Below are positions 1-8,041 of a stretch of DNA of 15,162 nucleotides, in pieces. The DNA lies in assembly GCA_027056215.1 (NCBI GenBank), contig JALULO010000037.1:1-15162 (forward strand). Direction: 5' to 3'. A program made the position numbers and the translations under genes. Position 1 is the stretch's first letter, and every line of letters starts with the position of its first letter. The notes below the pieces were generated by a model. That model did not search any database and was not told the origin of the DNA. It saw nothing but the letters and a program-made list of their open reading frames with translations. The stretch is from Campylobacterales bacterium. Lineage in GTDB: Bacteria > Campylobacterota > Campylobacteria > Campylobacterales > QNZT01.

Positions 1-2565
1 ATGAAATATATTCCAATGTTAATGGTGATTGGAAGATTAAATCGTGTATTACTAGAAGAGGGATTAAGACACCTTGTTTCAACTGTTGCGATATCTGCTG
101 AAGCAATCGACTCACATACATGTGCAACAATGATAGGTTATGGTGTTAATGCTATTTATCCTTATTTGCTATATGCATCAGTCTTAGAGCTTGTCGAGCG
201 AAAAAAAGTTAGTAATTATGAACAAAAGCAAGCGTTTAAAAATGTTCATCATGCCTTAGGGGCAGGCTTGTTAAAGATTATGTCAAAGATGGGAATTGCT
301 ACTATCGCTTCTTATCGTAATTCATCACTTTTTGATGTTATAGGGTTGAGTAGTACAATCATTCAAGAGTGTTTTAGCGATTCATATGGATTGATTCCTG
401 GTTTAGGATATGAAGATATTGAAGAAAGAGTTAATCGTGATTATAACAATGCCATGAGCATTACTGAACGTACAAAATTATTTCCATTGGAAATAGGAGG
501 ATTTCATAAGTTTATTTATGGAAATGAACATCATGATTATTCTCCTGCTGTTGTCAATACACTTCATGCAGCTTGTAAATCAGGTAAAAAAGAAGATTAT
601 AGGGCATATGAAAGTGTTGTTAATGCAAGAGGTCAGAAAATGATCCGTGACTTTTTTGAACTCAAATCAGACAAAAAACCAATTTCTGTAGACGAGGTTG
701 AACCCAAAGAGGCTATTTTCAAAAGATTTTGTACGGCAGCCATGAGTTTAGGTTCTATCTCACCAGAAGCACATGAAGCATTGGCAGAGGCGATGAACCA
801 AATCGGTGCACAATCAAACTCAGGTGAAGGTGGTGAAGCACCACAGCGTTTGAAAAGCTCATATCGTTCAAAAATCAAACAAATCGCTTCTGGGCGCTTT
901 GGTGTAACTCCAGAATATTTAAGAAGTGCAGAAGAGATACAAATCAAAGTTGCACAGGGTGCAAAACCTGGTGAGGGTGGACAATTACCTGGACATAAAG
1001 TTTCTCCATTGATCGCATCACTTCGCTATACTATACCGGGTGTAACATTGATTTCACCACCACCACATCATGATATCTACTCTATTGAAGATTTAGCACA
1101 ACTTATTTTTGATATGAAGCAGATTAATCCTGATGCAACGATAACAGTAAAATTGGTTTCGACTGCGGGTGTTGGTACGATTGCGGCGGGTGTAGCCAAA
1201 GCATATGCTGATAAAATTATTATTTCAGGTGGTGATGGTGGTACTGGCGCTGCACCGCTTACATCTATAAAATATGCAGGTAATCCATGGGAATTGGGAC
1301 TTAGTGAAGCCCATAATGCTCTAAAAGTTAATGGTCTAAGAGAATTTGTACATCTTCAAACTGATGGTGGTTTAAAAACAGGTTTAGATATCATAAAAGC
1401 GGCTCTTTTAGGTGCGGAAAGTTATGCATTTGGTACAGCTGCACTAACAATGGTAGGATGTAGGATCTTACGTATTTGCCACATGAACAAATGTACAGTT
1501 GGTGTTGCGACACAAGATGAAAATTTAAGAGAACATTTTGTTGGTACGGTAGAGCGTGTTATTAATTTCTTTACATTACTTGCAGAAGATGTACGTGAAA
1601 TCTTAGCATCGTTAGGTTATAAATCGATTGAAGAGTTGGTTGGTAGAAGTGATTTACTTAAAGTGATTGATGATGAGTTTGCGAAAAAATTTGATTTTAC
1701 TTCAGTGTTAAGAAGGCTTGATGGTATAGATACTTGTCAAAGAACGAGCAATGAGCCTTTTGATAAAAATGAGTATGAAAAACATATATTAAAAGAAGTT
1801 TACAAAGTCATTGAAAATCCAAAAGAGGATATTGTTGTAACGAAGAAAATCAGCAATCTAAATCGAAGTTTTGGAACACTGATAAGTGGTGAAATTGCTA
1901 AGTATTATGGTAACAAAGGTTTAGAAGATGATAGCATTACATTTAAGTTGCATGGTATTGCTGGACAGTCATTGGGCGCATTTTTGATTAATGGTATCTC
2001 AATTTATATTAGGGGTGCAGGTAATGATTATATAGGCAAAGGCATGAATGGTGGTAAAATTGTTATCACACCTGAAATACAAAGTGAACAGTTTTCTTGT
2101 GGTGGTAATACTTGTCTTTATGGTGCAACCGGCGGTAAATTATTTGTTGCAGGAAGTGTAGGTGAACGTTTTGGCGTTAGAAATTCAGGTGCTATAGCCA
2201 TTGTTGAAGGGACCGGAGATCATGCATGTGAATATATGACAGGGGGTGTTGTAGTAATACTTGGTAAAACAGGTGTTAACTTTGGTGCAGGTATGACTGG
2301 CGGTGTAGCATTTATTTATGATGAAGATAGAGAATTTTTTGATAATCTGAATCAGGAACTTGTAAATGCTACTAGAATAGATACAGATGAATCTGATGAA
2401 GAGAGACATTTTATCAAAAAGCTTTTACGTACGTATATCAATGAAACATCAAGTATAAAAGCACAATATATTCTGGATAATTTTAGACATACGCTAAGAG
2501 ATTTTTGGATTGTAAGACCTAAAGATATGCGTAAGATGCCATTAAATCCAGATGAGGGGGATTAG
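1..2565 (+). CDS. gltB: Glutamate synthase large subunit, 5'-truncated by window edge
   Basis: This is the C-terminal 854 residues of the large (alpha) chain of NADPH-dependent glutamate synthase. The enzyme transfers the glutamine amide nitrogen to 2-oxoglutarate to give two glutamates. The full family length is roughly 1,450-1,500 residues. The N-terminal class II glutaminase domain is therefore outside the window, and the ATG at position 1 is an internal Met, not the start. Residues 1-60 match the end of the central domain (an IGYGVNAIYPYL segment). The FMN-binding synthase barrel follows, with EAHEALAEAMNQIGAQSNSG around residues 256-275 and a GGDGGTGAAP loop at 410-419. Cys487, Cys493 and Cys498 form the C-x5-C-x4-C ligand set of the [3Fe-4S] cluster. 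The C-terminal GXGXG beta-helix starts near residue 652 (GIAGQSLGAF). No key residue is missing in the visible part. gltD follows after 3 nt, so the two subunits are co-expressed. Confidence 0.97.
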   Translation: MKYIPMLMVIGRLNRVLLEEGLRHLVSTVAISAEAIDSHTCATMIGYGVNAIYPYLLYASVLELVERKKVSNYEQKQAFKNVHHALGAGLLKIMSKMGIATIASYRNSSLFDVIGLSSTIIQECFSDSYGLIPGLGYEDIEERVNRDYNNAMSITERTKLFPLEIGGFHKFIYGNEHHDYSPAVVNTLHAACKSGKKEDYRAYESVVNARGQKMIRDFFELKSDKKPISVDEVEPKEAIFKRFCTAAMSLGSISPEAHEALAEAMNQIGAQSNSGEGGEAPQRLKSSYRSKIKQIASGRFGVTPEYLRSAEEIQIKVAQGAKPGEGGQLPGHKVSPLIASLRYTIPGVTLISPPPHHDIYSIEDLAQLIFDMKQINPDATITVKLVSTAGVGTIAAGVAKAYADKIIISGGDGGTGAAPLTSIKYAGNPWELGLSEAHNALKVNGLREFVHLQTDGGLKTGLDIIKAALLGAESYAFGTAALTMVGCRILRICHMNKCTVGVATQDENLREHFVGTVERVINFFTLLAEDVREILASLGYKSIEELVGRSDLLKVIDDEFAKKFDFTSVLRRLDGIDTCQRTSNEPFDKNEYEKHILKEVYKVIENPKEDIVVTKKISNLNRSFGTLISGEIAKYYGNKGLEDDSITFKLHGIAGQSLGAFLINGISIYIRGAGNDYIGKGMNGGKIVITPEIQSEQFSCGGNTCLYGATGGKLFVAGSVGERFGVRNSGAIAIVEGTGDHACEYMTGGVVVILGKTGVNFGAGMTGGVAFIYDEDREFFDNLNQELVNATRIDTDESDEERHFIKKLLRTYINETSSIKAQYILDNFRHTLRDFWIVRPKDMRKMPLNPDEGD

Positions 2566-2568
2566 AAA

Positions 2569-3960
2569 ATGCAAAACTTTACCAATTTAGAAAGAATTGA
2601 ACCTTCGAAAAGAGGTTCAAATGAAAGAAAAAAAGATTATAAAGAGATTTATGAAATTTTTAAACCTGTTGATGCAGCGGCACAGGCAGATCGTTGTGTA
2701 CAGTGTGGTGATCCGTATTGCCACAATAAATGTCCTTTGCATAATTATATTCCTTTTTGGCTCAGAAGTGTTGCAAGCAAAGATCTTGAAACGTCTTTTA
2801 AACTTTCTAATGAGACCAACCCTTTTCCTGAAATCACAGGTCGTATATGCCCTCATGATAGGCTATGTGAAGGTGATTGTACGTTAGAACAAGATGGGTA
2901 TAATGCCATTACAATAGGTTCTATTGAAACTTTTATCAGTGAAAATGGTTTTAAAAAAGGGTTGAAACCTGAATTTCCATCGGTATTTAGCGATAAGAGA
3001 GTGGCTATTGTTGGATCTGGCCCGGCTAGTTTTTCAGCTGCAACATATTTGATGCGTGCAGGTATCAAAGTAGAAATGTTTGAAAAAGCAAATCGTCCTG
3101 GTGGTTTATTGACCTATGGTATTCCCAATTTTAAGTTAGAAAAAGAAGTTGTCTTTAGACGATTTAAATTTTTAGAAGATGCTGGTATGAAACTCTTTTT
3201 AAATGTAGAAGTTGGTCAAGATATAGAGTTTAAAGAATTGATTGAAAACTATGATGCCGTATTTATTGGTATTGGTGCAGAAAAATCAAAAAAAGCACAC
3301 ATAAGTGGAGAAGATTGTGAGAATTCTTTTCTTGCAATTGATTTTTTAAAGAATATTCAACAAAAGCATTTTACAGAAGCTTATGATCATAAGTATGAAG
3401 TTGAAGGGAAAAATGTTGTTGTGATTGGTGGTGGTGATACAGCTATGGATTGTATTAGAACGTCATTACGTGAAAAAGCTAAAAGTGTTAAGTGTTTATA
3501 TCGTCGCGATGCTGTAAATATGCCAGGAAGTCGTAAAGAGTTTAAAAATGCAAAAGAGGAAGGTGCAGAATTTATTTTTCATGTCTCACCTAAAGAAGTT
3601 TTGTTAAATGAAAAGAGTGATCTTGTTGGGATTGAAATGCTAAAAACACAGCTTTCTCAAAAAGATGCATCAGGTCGTCAAAAAGTAGAAATCATTGATG
3701 GTAGTGAATTTCGTATAGATGCTGATGTTGTTATTTTTGCTCTGGGATTTGATGTGCAAAAGGTTGATTTTTTATCAGAAAATGGAATAGAAACAAATAA
3801 ATGGGGTGAAATTCTTGCTTCTGAGACACAAGAATCATCAAAGCCATTTATTTTTACAGGTGGCGATTGTTTTAGGGGAAGTGACTTAGTTGTTACAGCT
3901 GCACAAGATGGTAAAATTGCGGCACAAACAATGATTGATAAACTTTTAAATCATTCATAG
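2569..3960 (+). CDS. gltD: Glutamate synthase small subunit (NADPH, Fe-S, FAD)
   Basis: This is the beta subunit of glutamate synthase. It oxidises NADPH on FAD and passes electrons through iron-sulfur clusters to GltB. The N-terminal ferredoxin-like domain has Cys43, Cys46, Cys51 and Cys55, plus a second set at Cys94, Cys100 and Cys104. An FAD dinucleotide fold follows with GSGPASF at 149-155. A second, NADPH-binding fold has VIGGGDTAMD near 286-294. The C-terminal FAD-contact segment is TGGDCFRGSDLVVTAAQDG, with Asp433. The 463 residues fit the usual 450-480. The ATG is preceded by a strong purine-rich ribosome site (GAGGGGG, 2554-2560) that lies inside the end of gltB. The TAG stop (3958-3960) is in the same frame as the following IMPase-family reading frame. 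The C-terminus ends naturally, so I read it as a complete protein rather than the front of a fusion. Confidence 0.97.
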   Translation: MQNFTNLERIEPSKRGSNERKKDYKEIYEIFKPVDAAAQADRCVQCGDPYCHNKCPLHNYIPFWLRSVASKDLETSFKLSNETNPFPEITGRICPHDRLCEGDCTLEQDGYNAITIGSIETFISENGFKKGLKPEFPSVFSDKRVAIVGSGPASFSAATYLMRAGIKVEMFEKANRPGGLLTYGIPNFKLEKEVVFRRFKFLEDAGMKLFLNVEVGQDIEFKELIENYDAVFIGIGAEKSKKAHISGEDCENSFLAIDFLKNIQQKHFTEAYDHKYEVEGKNVVVIGGGDTAMDCIRTSLREKAKSVKCLYRRDAVNMPGSRKEFKNAKEEGAEFIFHVSPKEVLLNEKSDLVGIEMLKTQLSQKDASGRQKVEIIDGSEFRIDADVVIFALGFDVQKVDFLSENGIETNKWGEILASETQESSKPFIFTGGDCFRGSDLVVTAAQDGKIAAQTMIDKLLNHS

Positions 3961-4068
3961 GATCTTGATATCAAGCATATTGAGAAATTCATTGAAAATG
4001 CGATTATTGCTAATCAAGAGATATTTGATCTATTACATATAAAAAAAGATAAAACACTATATTCACCT
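3961..4068 (+). other. Coding-like 5' extension of the IMPase-family gene lacking a standard start codon
   Basis: The 36 codons directly after the gltD TAG are open in the IMPase frame and read like the family's first helix (IEKFIENAIIANQEIFDLL). They contain no ATG, GTG or TTG in frame. An AGGA (3959-3962) overlaps the gltD stop. It is 7 nt before an in-frame ATC (3970) and 16 nt before an in-frame ATT (3979). ATT initiation has precedents (infC and pcnB of E. coli). Either one of these codons is used, or an original ATG was lost by mutation or base-calling error, or initiation occurs at TTG 4069 with a shortened protein. Confidence 0.6.
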
Positions 4069-4704
4069 TTGCAAAGAGGTGCTGGTGGTGATATGACATA
4101 TGGTATAGATCGGCTAGCAGAAGATATTTTTATCAAACATTTACAAAAATTTGGGAAAATATACTCAGAAGAAGCAGGTTATGTTGGTAGTGGAGAAAAT
4201 TGTATTATTATCGATCCACTTGACGGAAGTGATAATTTTTTATCCAATTTCCCCTATTATGGTACGTCTCTTGCCTATAAGATAGAGGATAAAACTGTTG
4301 CTGGAGTGATCGTAAATCTTGCAAATAACATGATTTATATCAAAACACCACATCAACATATGTATAGCACTTTATCATCATTAGATTTTAAAAAAATAGT
4401 GAAAAACAGGATAAGTAAAATTGGTATTTTTGAACGTGCATATCGCTCACAAATTTATGCTGATAAATTAAAAAAAAATAAGATAAAGTATCGTATTCCA
4501 GGGGCTGTTGCTCTCTCTTTAGCTCTAGGATATGAAGCGTTATTTGTGATTTTAGAAGGGGAAATGCGTGAGTTTGATGTTGCAGCGGGATTGTACATGT
4601 GTTCAGATTTGTATCAGCATAAAACAAACGATTTAACGATAATATGCCAAGAAGAAAACCTATTTGAAAAATTAAAAAATATACTTTTAGAGGAAGTAAA
4701 ATGA
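4069..4704 (+). CDS. Inositol monophosphatase family protein (start uncertain, true start probably upstream)
   Basis: This is a member of the Mg2+-dependent IMPase/FBPase/CysQ sugar-phosphatase superfamily; the actual substrate cannot be told from sequence. With TTG 4069 as residue 1, the metal-site residues are all present: SEE at 33-35, DPLDGS at 49-54 followed by NF at 56-57, and EFDVAAG with Asp170. The segment GAGGD (4-8) followed by Asp14 corresponds to the loop before the first metal ligand. TTG 4069 is the first ATG/GTG/TTG codon available, but it has no ribosome site and would remove the family's N-terminal helix. That helix appears to be encoded in the same frame in the 108 nt upstream (separate entry). 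The full protein is therefore probably about 240-245 residues. The stop overlaps the accD start as ATGA. I recall the same IMPase-accD pairing in Campylobacter. Confidence 0.85.
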   Translation: MQRGAGGDMTYGIDRLAEDIFIKHLQKFGKIYSEEAGYVGSGENCIIIDPLDGSDNFLSNFPYYGTSLAYKIEDKTVAGVIVNLANNMIYIKTPHQHMYSTLSSLDFKKIVKNRISKIGIFERAYRSQIYADKLKKNKIKYRIPGAVALSLALGYEALFVILEGEMREFDVAAGLYMCSDLYQHKTNDLTIICQEENLFEKLKNILLEEVK

Positions 4705-5624
4705 ATTTTGGTGATATATTTAAGAATTTTAGGAAACAACAACCTTCAGCAAATGAAGCACCAAGCCATTGGGTTAAATGTCCAAAATGTAACTCATTGA
4801 TGTATTATAAAGAGGTTGAAAATCTTTTTCAAGTATGTCCCAAATGTAAATATCATATGCGGATTGGACAAGCAAAAAGGATTGAACTTTTAGCTGATAA
4901 AGATACTTTTGTTGAGTATGATAGCGATCTTATACCTGTTGATCCGCTAGGTTTTGTTGATAAAAAATCATATAAAAAACGTGTAGTAGAGAGTGAAAAA
5001 AAAACATCAAAAAAATCTTCTGTTGTTGCGGGAGAATGCATGATAGGAGGAATACCTACTCAGCTAGTTGTTTTTGATTTTTCTTTCATGGGTGGAAGTT
5101 TGGGTTCTGTTGAGGGTGAAAAGATTGTGCGTGCTGTACATCGTGCAATTGAGAAAAAACACGCAGTTATTATTGTGAGTGCTAGTGGTGGGGCAAGAAT
5201 GCAAGAGAGTACATTTTCTCTATTACAAATGTCAAAAACTTCAGCAGCACTTAAACGTCTTAGCAAGCAAGGACTTCCCTATATATCTATACTAACTGAT
5301 CCTACGATGGGTGGTGTTAGTGCATCATTTGCAATGTTAGGAGATGTCATCATAGCAGAACCAGGGGCACTGATAGGTTTTGCCGGACAGCGTGTTATCA
5401 AGCAGACAATAGGTGCAGAGTTACCAGAAGGATTTCAAAGATCTGAATTTTTGCTCAAACATGGATTTATTGATATGATTGTAAAAAGAAGGAAGATGAA
5501 ACAAACGATTGCTGATTTACTTTATTGTCTTGGTAATAACATCGGTGTAAATAAAACTGTAAAAGACCCTAAAAGGCGAAGAGAAGATAATATTGAATCT
5601 TCCAATGAGCAAGATGGGGCATAA
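4701..5624 (+). CDS. accD: Acetyl-CoA carboxylase carboxyltransferase beta subunit
   Basis: This is the beta subunit of acetyl-CoA carboxylase carboxyltransferase. With AccA it moves the carboxyl group from carboxybiotin to acetyl-CoA to give malonyl-CoA, the first committed step of fatty-acid synthesis in the cytoplasm. An N-terminal four-cysteine zinc ribbon is visible at Cys27, Cys30, Cys46 and Cys49, the same spacing I recall for E. coli AccD. The crotonase-fold core carries GGSLGSVEGEK, ASGGARMQES and TDPTMGGVSASFAMLGD, followed by GFAGQRVIKQTIG. The length of 307 is usual. The ATG overlaps the previous stop as ATGA and has AGAGGAAG (4689-4696) upstream. The charged tail after about residue 285 is unremarkable. 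The end overlaps the start region of the ThiE-like gene, which suggests translational coupling. Confidence 0.97.
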   Translation: MNFGDIFKNFRKQQPSANEAPSHWVKCPKCNSLMYYKEVENLFQVCPKCKYHMRIGQAKRIELLADKDTFVEYDSDLIPVDPLGFVDKKSYKKRVVESEKKTSKKSSVVAGECMIGGIPTQLVVFDFSFMGGSLGSVEGEKIVRAVHRAIEKKHAVIIVSASGGARMQESTFSLLQMSKTSAALKRLSKQGLPYISILTDPTMGGVSASFAMLGDVIIAEPGALIGFAGQRVIKQTIGAELPEGFQRSEFLLKHGFIDMIVKRRKMKQTIADLLYCLGNNIGVNKTVKDPKRRREDNIESSNEQDGA

Positions 5625-6180
5625 AATTTATGCTCTTTTTGATTATGATTTAAACAAACAAAAAGGGTATACCCTAGATCAATTTTTAAATCTTCCCAAA
5701 GTTACTCAAGCTACTTTTCTACAATATCGTGATAAAACCAATACATATGATCAAAAATTAAAAAATATTTTATATTTAAAAGAACGATTCAATGGAAAAT
5801 TGATCGTAAATGATGATTTACAATTAGCACAATATGCTGATGGTCTGCATGTTGGACAAACAGATGTGTTACGATATGAAACAAATGTGAAAAAATCCAT
5901 TTTTTGGCTTCGTAGTAAATTAAAAGAGAAGATATTAGGACTTTCAACACATAGTATTGCTGAGATAAAATTAGCCAATATCTTGCCACTTGATTATGTA
6001 GGATTAGGCGCTTTTAGAAATACAAATACAAAAGAGGTAGAACTAGTTTTGGGATCTGATATTTGTGATATTGCATTAGCCTCAAAACACCCAGTAGGGG
6101 CGATTGGTGGTGTAAAAAGTAGTGATAAAATTCCCCATGTAACGTATCTTGTTTTAGGATCGGATTTATATGAAAATTGA
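5605..6180 (+). CDS. ThiE/TenI-family (thiamine-phosphate synthase-like) protein
   Basis: This is a TIM-barrel protein of the thiamine-phosphate synthase superfamily. ThiE joins HMP-pyrophosphate and thiazole phosphate. Visible family motifs are, in order: LQYRDK (the QxRxK pyrophosphate-binding pattern), VNDDLQLAQYADGLHVGQTD (the ND and DGxHxGQxD patterns), GLSTHSIAEI, DYVGLGAFRNTNTKE, and a C-terminal VGAIGGVKSSD. The catalytic-type pattern therefore looks intact. At about 191 residues the protein is slightly short for ThiE and diverges between motifs, so TenI-like or another role is possible. The start is uncertain: TTG 5593 has a purine-rich AGAGAAG 6 nt upstream, while ATG 5605 and ATG 5614 lack a clear site. 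All three choices overlap accD. Its end overlaps rlmH by 11 nt. I do not recall this gene between accD and rlmH in Campylobacter. Confidence 0.8.
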   Translation: MSKMGHKIYALFDYDLNKQKGYTLDQFLNLPKVTQATFLQYRDKTNTYDQKLKNILYLKERFNGKLIVNDDLQLAQYADGLHVGQTDVLRYETNVKKSIFWLRSKLKEKILGLSTHSIAEIKLANILPLDYVGLGAFRNTNTKEVELVLGSDICDIALASKHPVGAIGGVKSSDKIPHVTYLVLGSDLYEN

Positions 6181-6625
6181 TATTTATACTATAGAAAAAC
6201 AGAGTCGTGATGAATATACATTAGCTTGTGAGAAAAGCAAAAAAATGATTCAAAAGTATGCTTCAGTTACTGAGCACAATATATTTAACAAAAAAATATC
6301 ACAAGCCCAGAATAGAGATCAAAAGAGTGCTCAAGAAAGCTATTCAAGGGCATTTGAGCCATATATGAAAGGATCTAATATTTTATTACATCCTGAAGGA
6401 AAAGTATTAGATAGTTTTGATTTTTATAAAATATTTGATATAAATACAAATTTAAATTTCTTTATAGGTGGTGCCTATGGATTTGAAAGAAGTTTTTTGG
6501 ATAGGGCTGATCATATTATTAGTTTGAGTAAATTAACTTTTAGTCACAAAGTGGCAAAAGTTGTTTTATTTGAACAAATATATCGTGGATTGACTTTATT
6601 GCATAAACATCCATACCATAAGTAA
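6170..6625 (+). CDS. rlmH: 23S rRNA pseudouridine(1915) N3-methyltransferase RlmH
   Basis: This is a SPOUT-class (trefoil-knot) methyltransferase that uses S-adenosylmethionine to methylate pseudouridine 1915 in helix 69 of 23S rRNA, on the assembled ribosome. The sequence shows FFIGGAYGFERS, with the cofactor-binding glycines at 100, 101 and 104. It then shows ISLSKLTFSHKVAKVVLFEQIYRG and the invariant C-terminal PYHK. The length of 151 is typical (about 155). It starts 11 nt inside the end of the ThiE-like gene with an AGGAT-type ribosome site just upstream, so it is probably coupled to it. dksA follows after 40 nt. The N-terminal half is more divergent and rich in Lys and Gln, as is common for this family. 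Confidence 0.95.
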   Translation: MKIDIYTIEKQSRDEYTLACEKSKKMIQKYASVTEHNIFNKKISQAQNRDQKSAQESYSRAFEPYMKGSNILLHPEGKVLDSFDFYKIFDINTNLNFFIGGAYGFERSFLDRADHIISLSKLTFSHKVAKVVLFEQIYRGLTLLHKHPYHK

Positions 6626-6665
6626 CAAAAGAAATAAAAAATATTTATGACACAAAGGGATTAAA

Positions 6666-7016
6666 ATGACTGATGAAAAATTTGATGAATATAAAAAAAT
6701 TCTTGAAGAAAGAAAAGCACTTTTATTAAGAAATGTACAAGACAATGAAAAAGAGATTTCTGAGTTAAAAAGAACAGATGCGCGTGATGAGGCTGATCAT
6801 GCAACGATAAGTACGGATAGTGAGATCGAAAGAGCTTTAAGTGCAAAATTAATGCAGGAATTAAAGGAAATCGATTATGCTCTTTTTAAAATAAGCAACA
6901 AAACTTATGGTATATGTGAGATGTGTGAAGAGCCAATTGGAGAGGCTAGGTTGAAAGTCAAACCACAGGCAAAATATTGTATAGTATGCAGAGAAATAGT
7001 TGAAAAAACTGCATAA
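6666..7016 (+). CDS. dksA: DksA/TraR-family RNA polymerase-binding zinc-finger protein
   Basis: This is a DksA-type transcription factor. It enters the RNA polymerase secondary channel and works with ppGpp to retune rRNA and amino-acid promoters. A long coiled coil covers roughly residues 5-80. Its turn carries the acidic tip DARDEADHAT, which includes the D-x-x-D-x-A arrangement that DksA uses near the active site. A C4 zinc finger follows (CEMCEEPI ... YCIVC). At 116 residues it is shorter than E. coli DksA (151), as I recall for the Campylobacter protein. A strong ribosome site AAAGGGA (6654-6660) lies 5 nt before the ATG. The 40-nt gap upstream shows neither a convincing hairpin terminator nor a consensus promoter. 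Confidence 0.92.
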   Translation: MTDEKFDEYKKILEERKALLLRNVQDNEKEISELKRTDARDEADHATISTDSEIERALSAKLMQELKEIDYALFKISNKTYGICEMCEEPIGEARLKVKPQAKYCIVCREIVEKTA

Positions 7017-7028
7017 AGGATAATAAAT

Positions 7029-8039
7029 ATGGGTTTAAAAAAGTTTGTTGTATTTGGAGCATTGTTACTAATTACTATGGGAATTGTATTATATACATTT
7101 ATTGGTGATGATTATGCTCTACCTATTGCAGGTATTACGATTAAACTTCCTGTAGCTGTTTGGGTTTTATTCCCAGCTTTGATATTGTATCTGGCTACCA
7201 TAGCACATCTTATGTTCTATGGTGTGGTTAATTTTACAAGATTAAGAACAATCAAAAAAGACAGTGAAAAATTTATTGATAATGCAAAAAAAGCATTATT
7301 AGGTAAAAAAGTAAATGGTGAAGAGTATAAAAGCGAAGCTTTTAAATTGCCTGGAGCTATTTTACCGTTGTTAAATATAGATCCAAAACGTTCTGCTCAT
7401 ATCAGAGTTTACGATGATGGTATTCAAGATATCTTGGAAGCTAAACAACGTGTCAAGGATGGTGAAGTTGTTGATTTGTCAAAATTTAATTTGTTATCCG
7501 ATAATGCGTTAGTTTTAAAAAATGCTGAAAATGCTTTGCATGAAGATCCTACTTATGCGACGACAATCTTAAAAAAATGTGATGATAAAAAACTATGTCA
7601 AAAAGCACATCTTGCGTTGGCTGAGTATGCATCTCTTGATGAGATTAAACGTTATGAAGTTCAACCAACCAAAGAACTTTTTTATGCATTGATTAATCGT
7701 ATCAACGCAAAAGAAAATCCTATAGATATGAAAGATGATGATATTGTTGAATTTATCGAAAAAATGGATTTCGAAAAAGAAGACTATATAGATTTAGCTA
7801 AAAAACTTAAAAACAAAGTGAATCCTGATCGACTTATTTTATTATTTGAACGTCTTGCGCATACATTTCCTTCTGATGCTGGAGAAGGATATCTTTACGT
7901 ATTATTTGATTTACAAATGCTTGATAATGCTAGAGAGTATCTTGAAAATTCAAGTGAAGAAGAATATCCTGTTTTTAAATATCTGCTTTTCTTAAAAGAT
8001 AGTGGTAAAAATTTTGATACTGATCTTTTTTTTAAATAG
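7029..8039 (+). CDS. Membrane-anchored protein of unknown function, two N-terminal helices
   Basis: I do not recognise a characterised family. The 336-residue protein begins with two hydrophobic segments, about residues 4-26 and 40-66, separated by a short loop containing GDDYALPIAG. A long, charged, Lys- and Glu-rich soluble part of about 270 residues follows. That part is mainly helical in appearance, with repeated Ala/Leu/Lys patterns (for instance AENALHEDPTYATTILKK) that could suggest TPR-like helical hairpins; this is weak. With both helices crossing, the soluble region would face the same side as the N-terminus, probably the cytoplasm by the positive-inside rule. AAAGGA (7015-7020) precedes the ATG by 8 nt. 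It lies between dksA and dus and ends in a run of eight T (8026-8033) just before its TAG. Confidence 0.85.
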   Translation: MGLKKFVVFGALLLITMGIVLYTFIGDDYALPIAGITIKLPVAVWVLFPALILYLATIAHLMFYGVVNFTRLRTIKKDSEKFIDNAKKALLGKKVNGEEYKSEAFKLPGAILPLLNIDPKRSAHIRVYDDGIQDILEAKQRVKDGEVVDLSKFNLLSDNALVLKNAENALHEDPTYATTILKKCDDKKLCQKAHLALAEYASLDEIKRYEVQPTKELFYALINRINAKENPIDMKDDDIVEFIEKMDFEKEDYIDLAKKLKNKVNPDRLILLFERLAHTFPSDAGEGYLYVLFDLQMLDNAREYLENSSEEEYPVFKYLLFLKDSGKNFDTDLFFK

Positions 8040-8041
8040 CA

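Noticed and set aside
1..3. ATG at the first bases as the start of gltB
   Set aside because: The protein would lack the glutaminase domain and begin in the middle of the central domain. It is an internal Met at the window edge.
633..947. Reverse-strand open frames (for example 633-947, 2185-2409, 7895-8281, 11026-11325, 13841-14077)
   Set aside because: They lie fully or mostly inside well-supported + strand genes, have no ribosome sites or recognisable motifs, and show compositions expected of complementary reading.
2597..2887. Second + strand frame inside gltD
   Set aside because: It overlaps the cysteine-rich domain of GltD, whose motifs are unmistakable, and resembles no protein itself.
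6626..6665. Promoter or terminator between rlmH and dksA
   Set aside because: The 40 nt are A-rich with a good ribosome site, but I found no convincing -10/-35 pair and no stable inverted repeat.
8026..8033. T8 run as a rho-independent terminator
   Set aside because: No GC-rich hairpin precedes it, and it is inside the end of a coding region.
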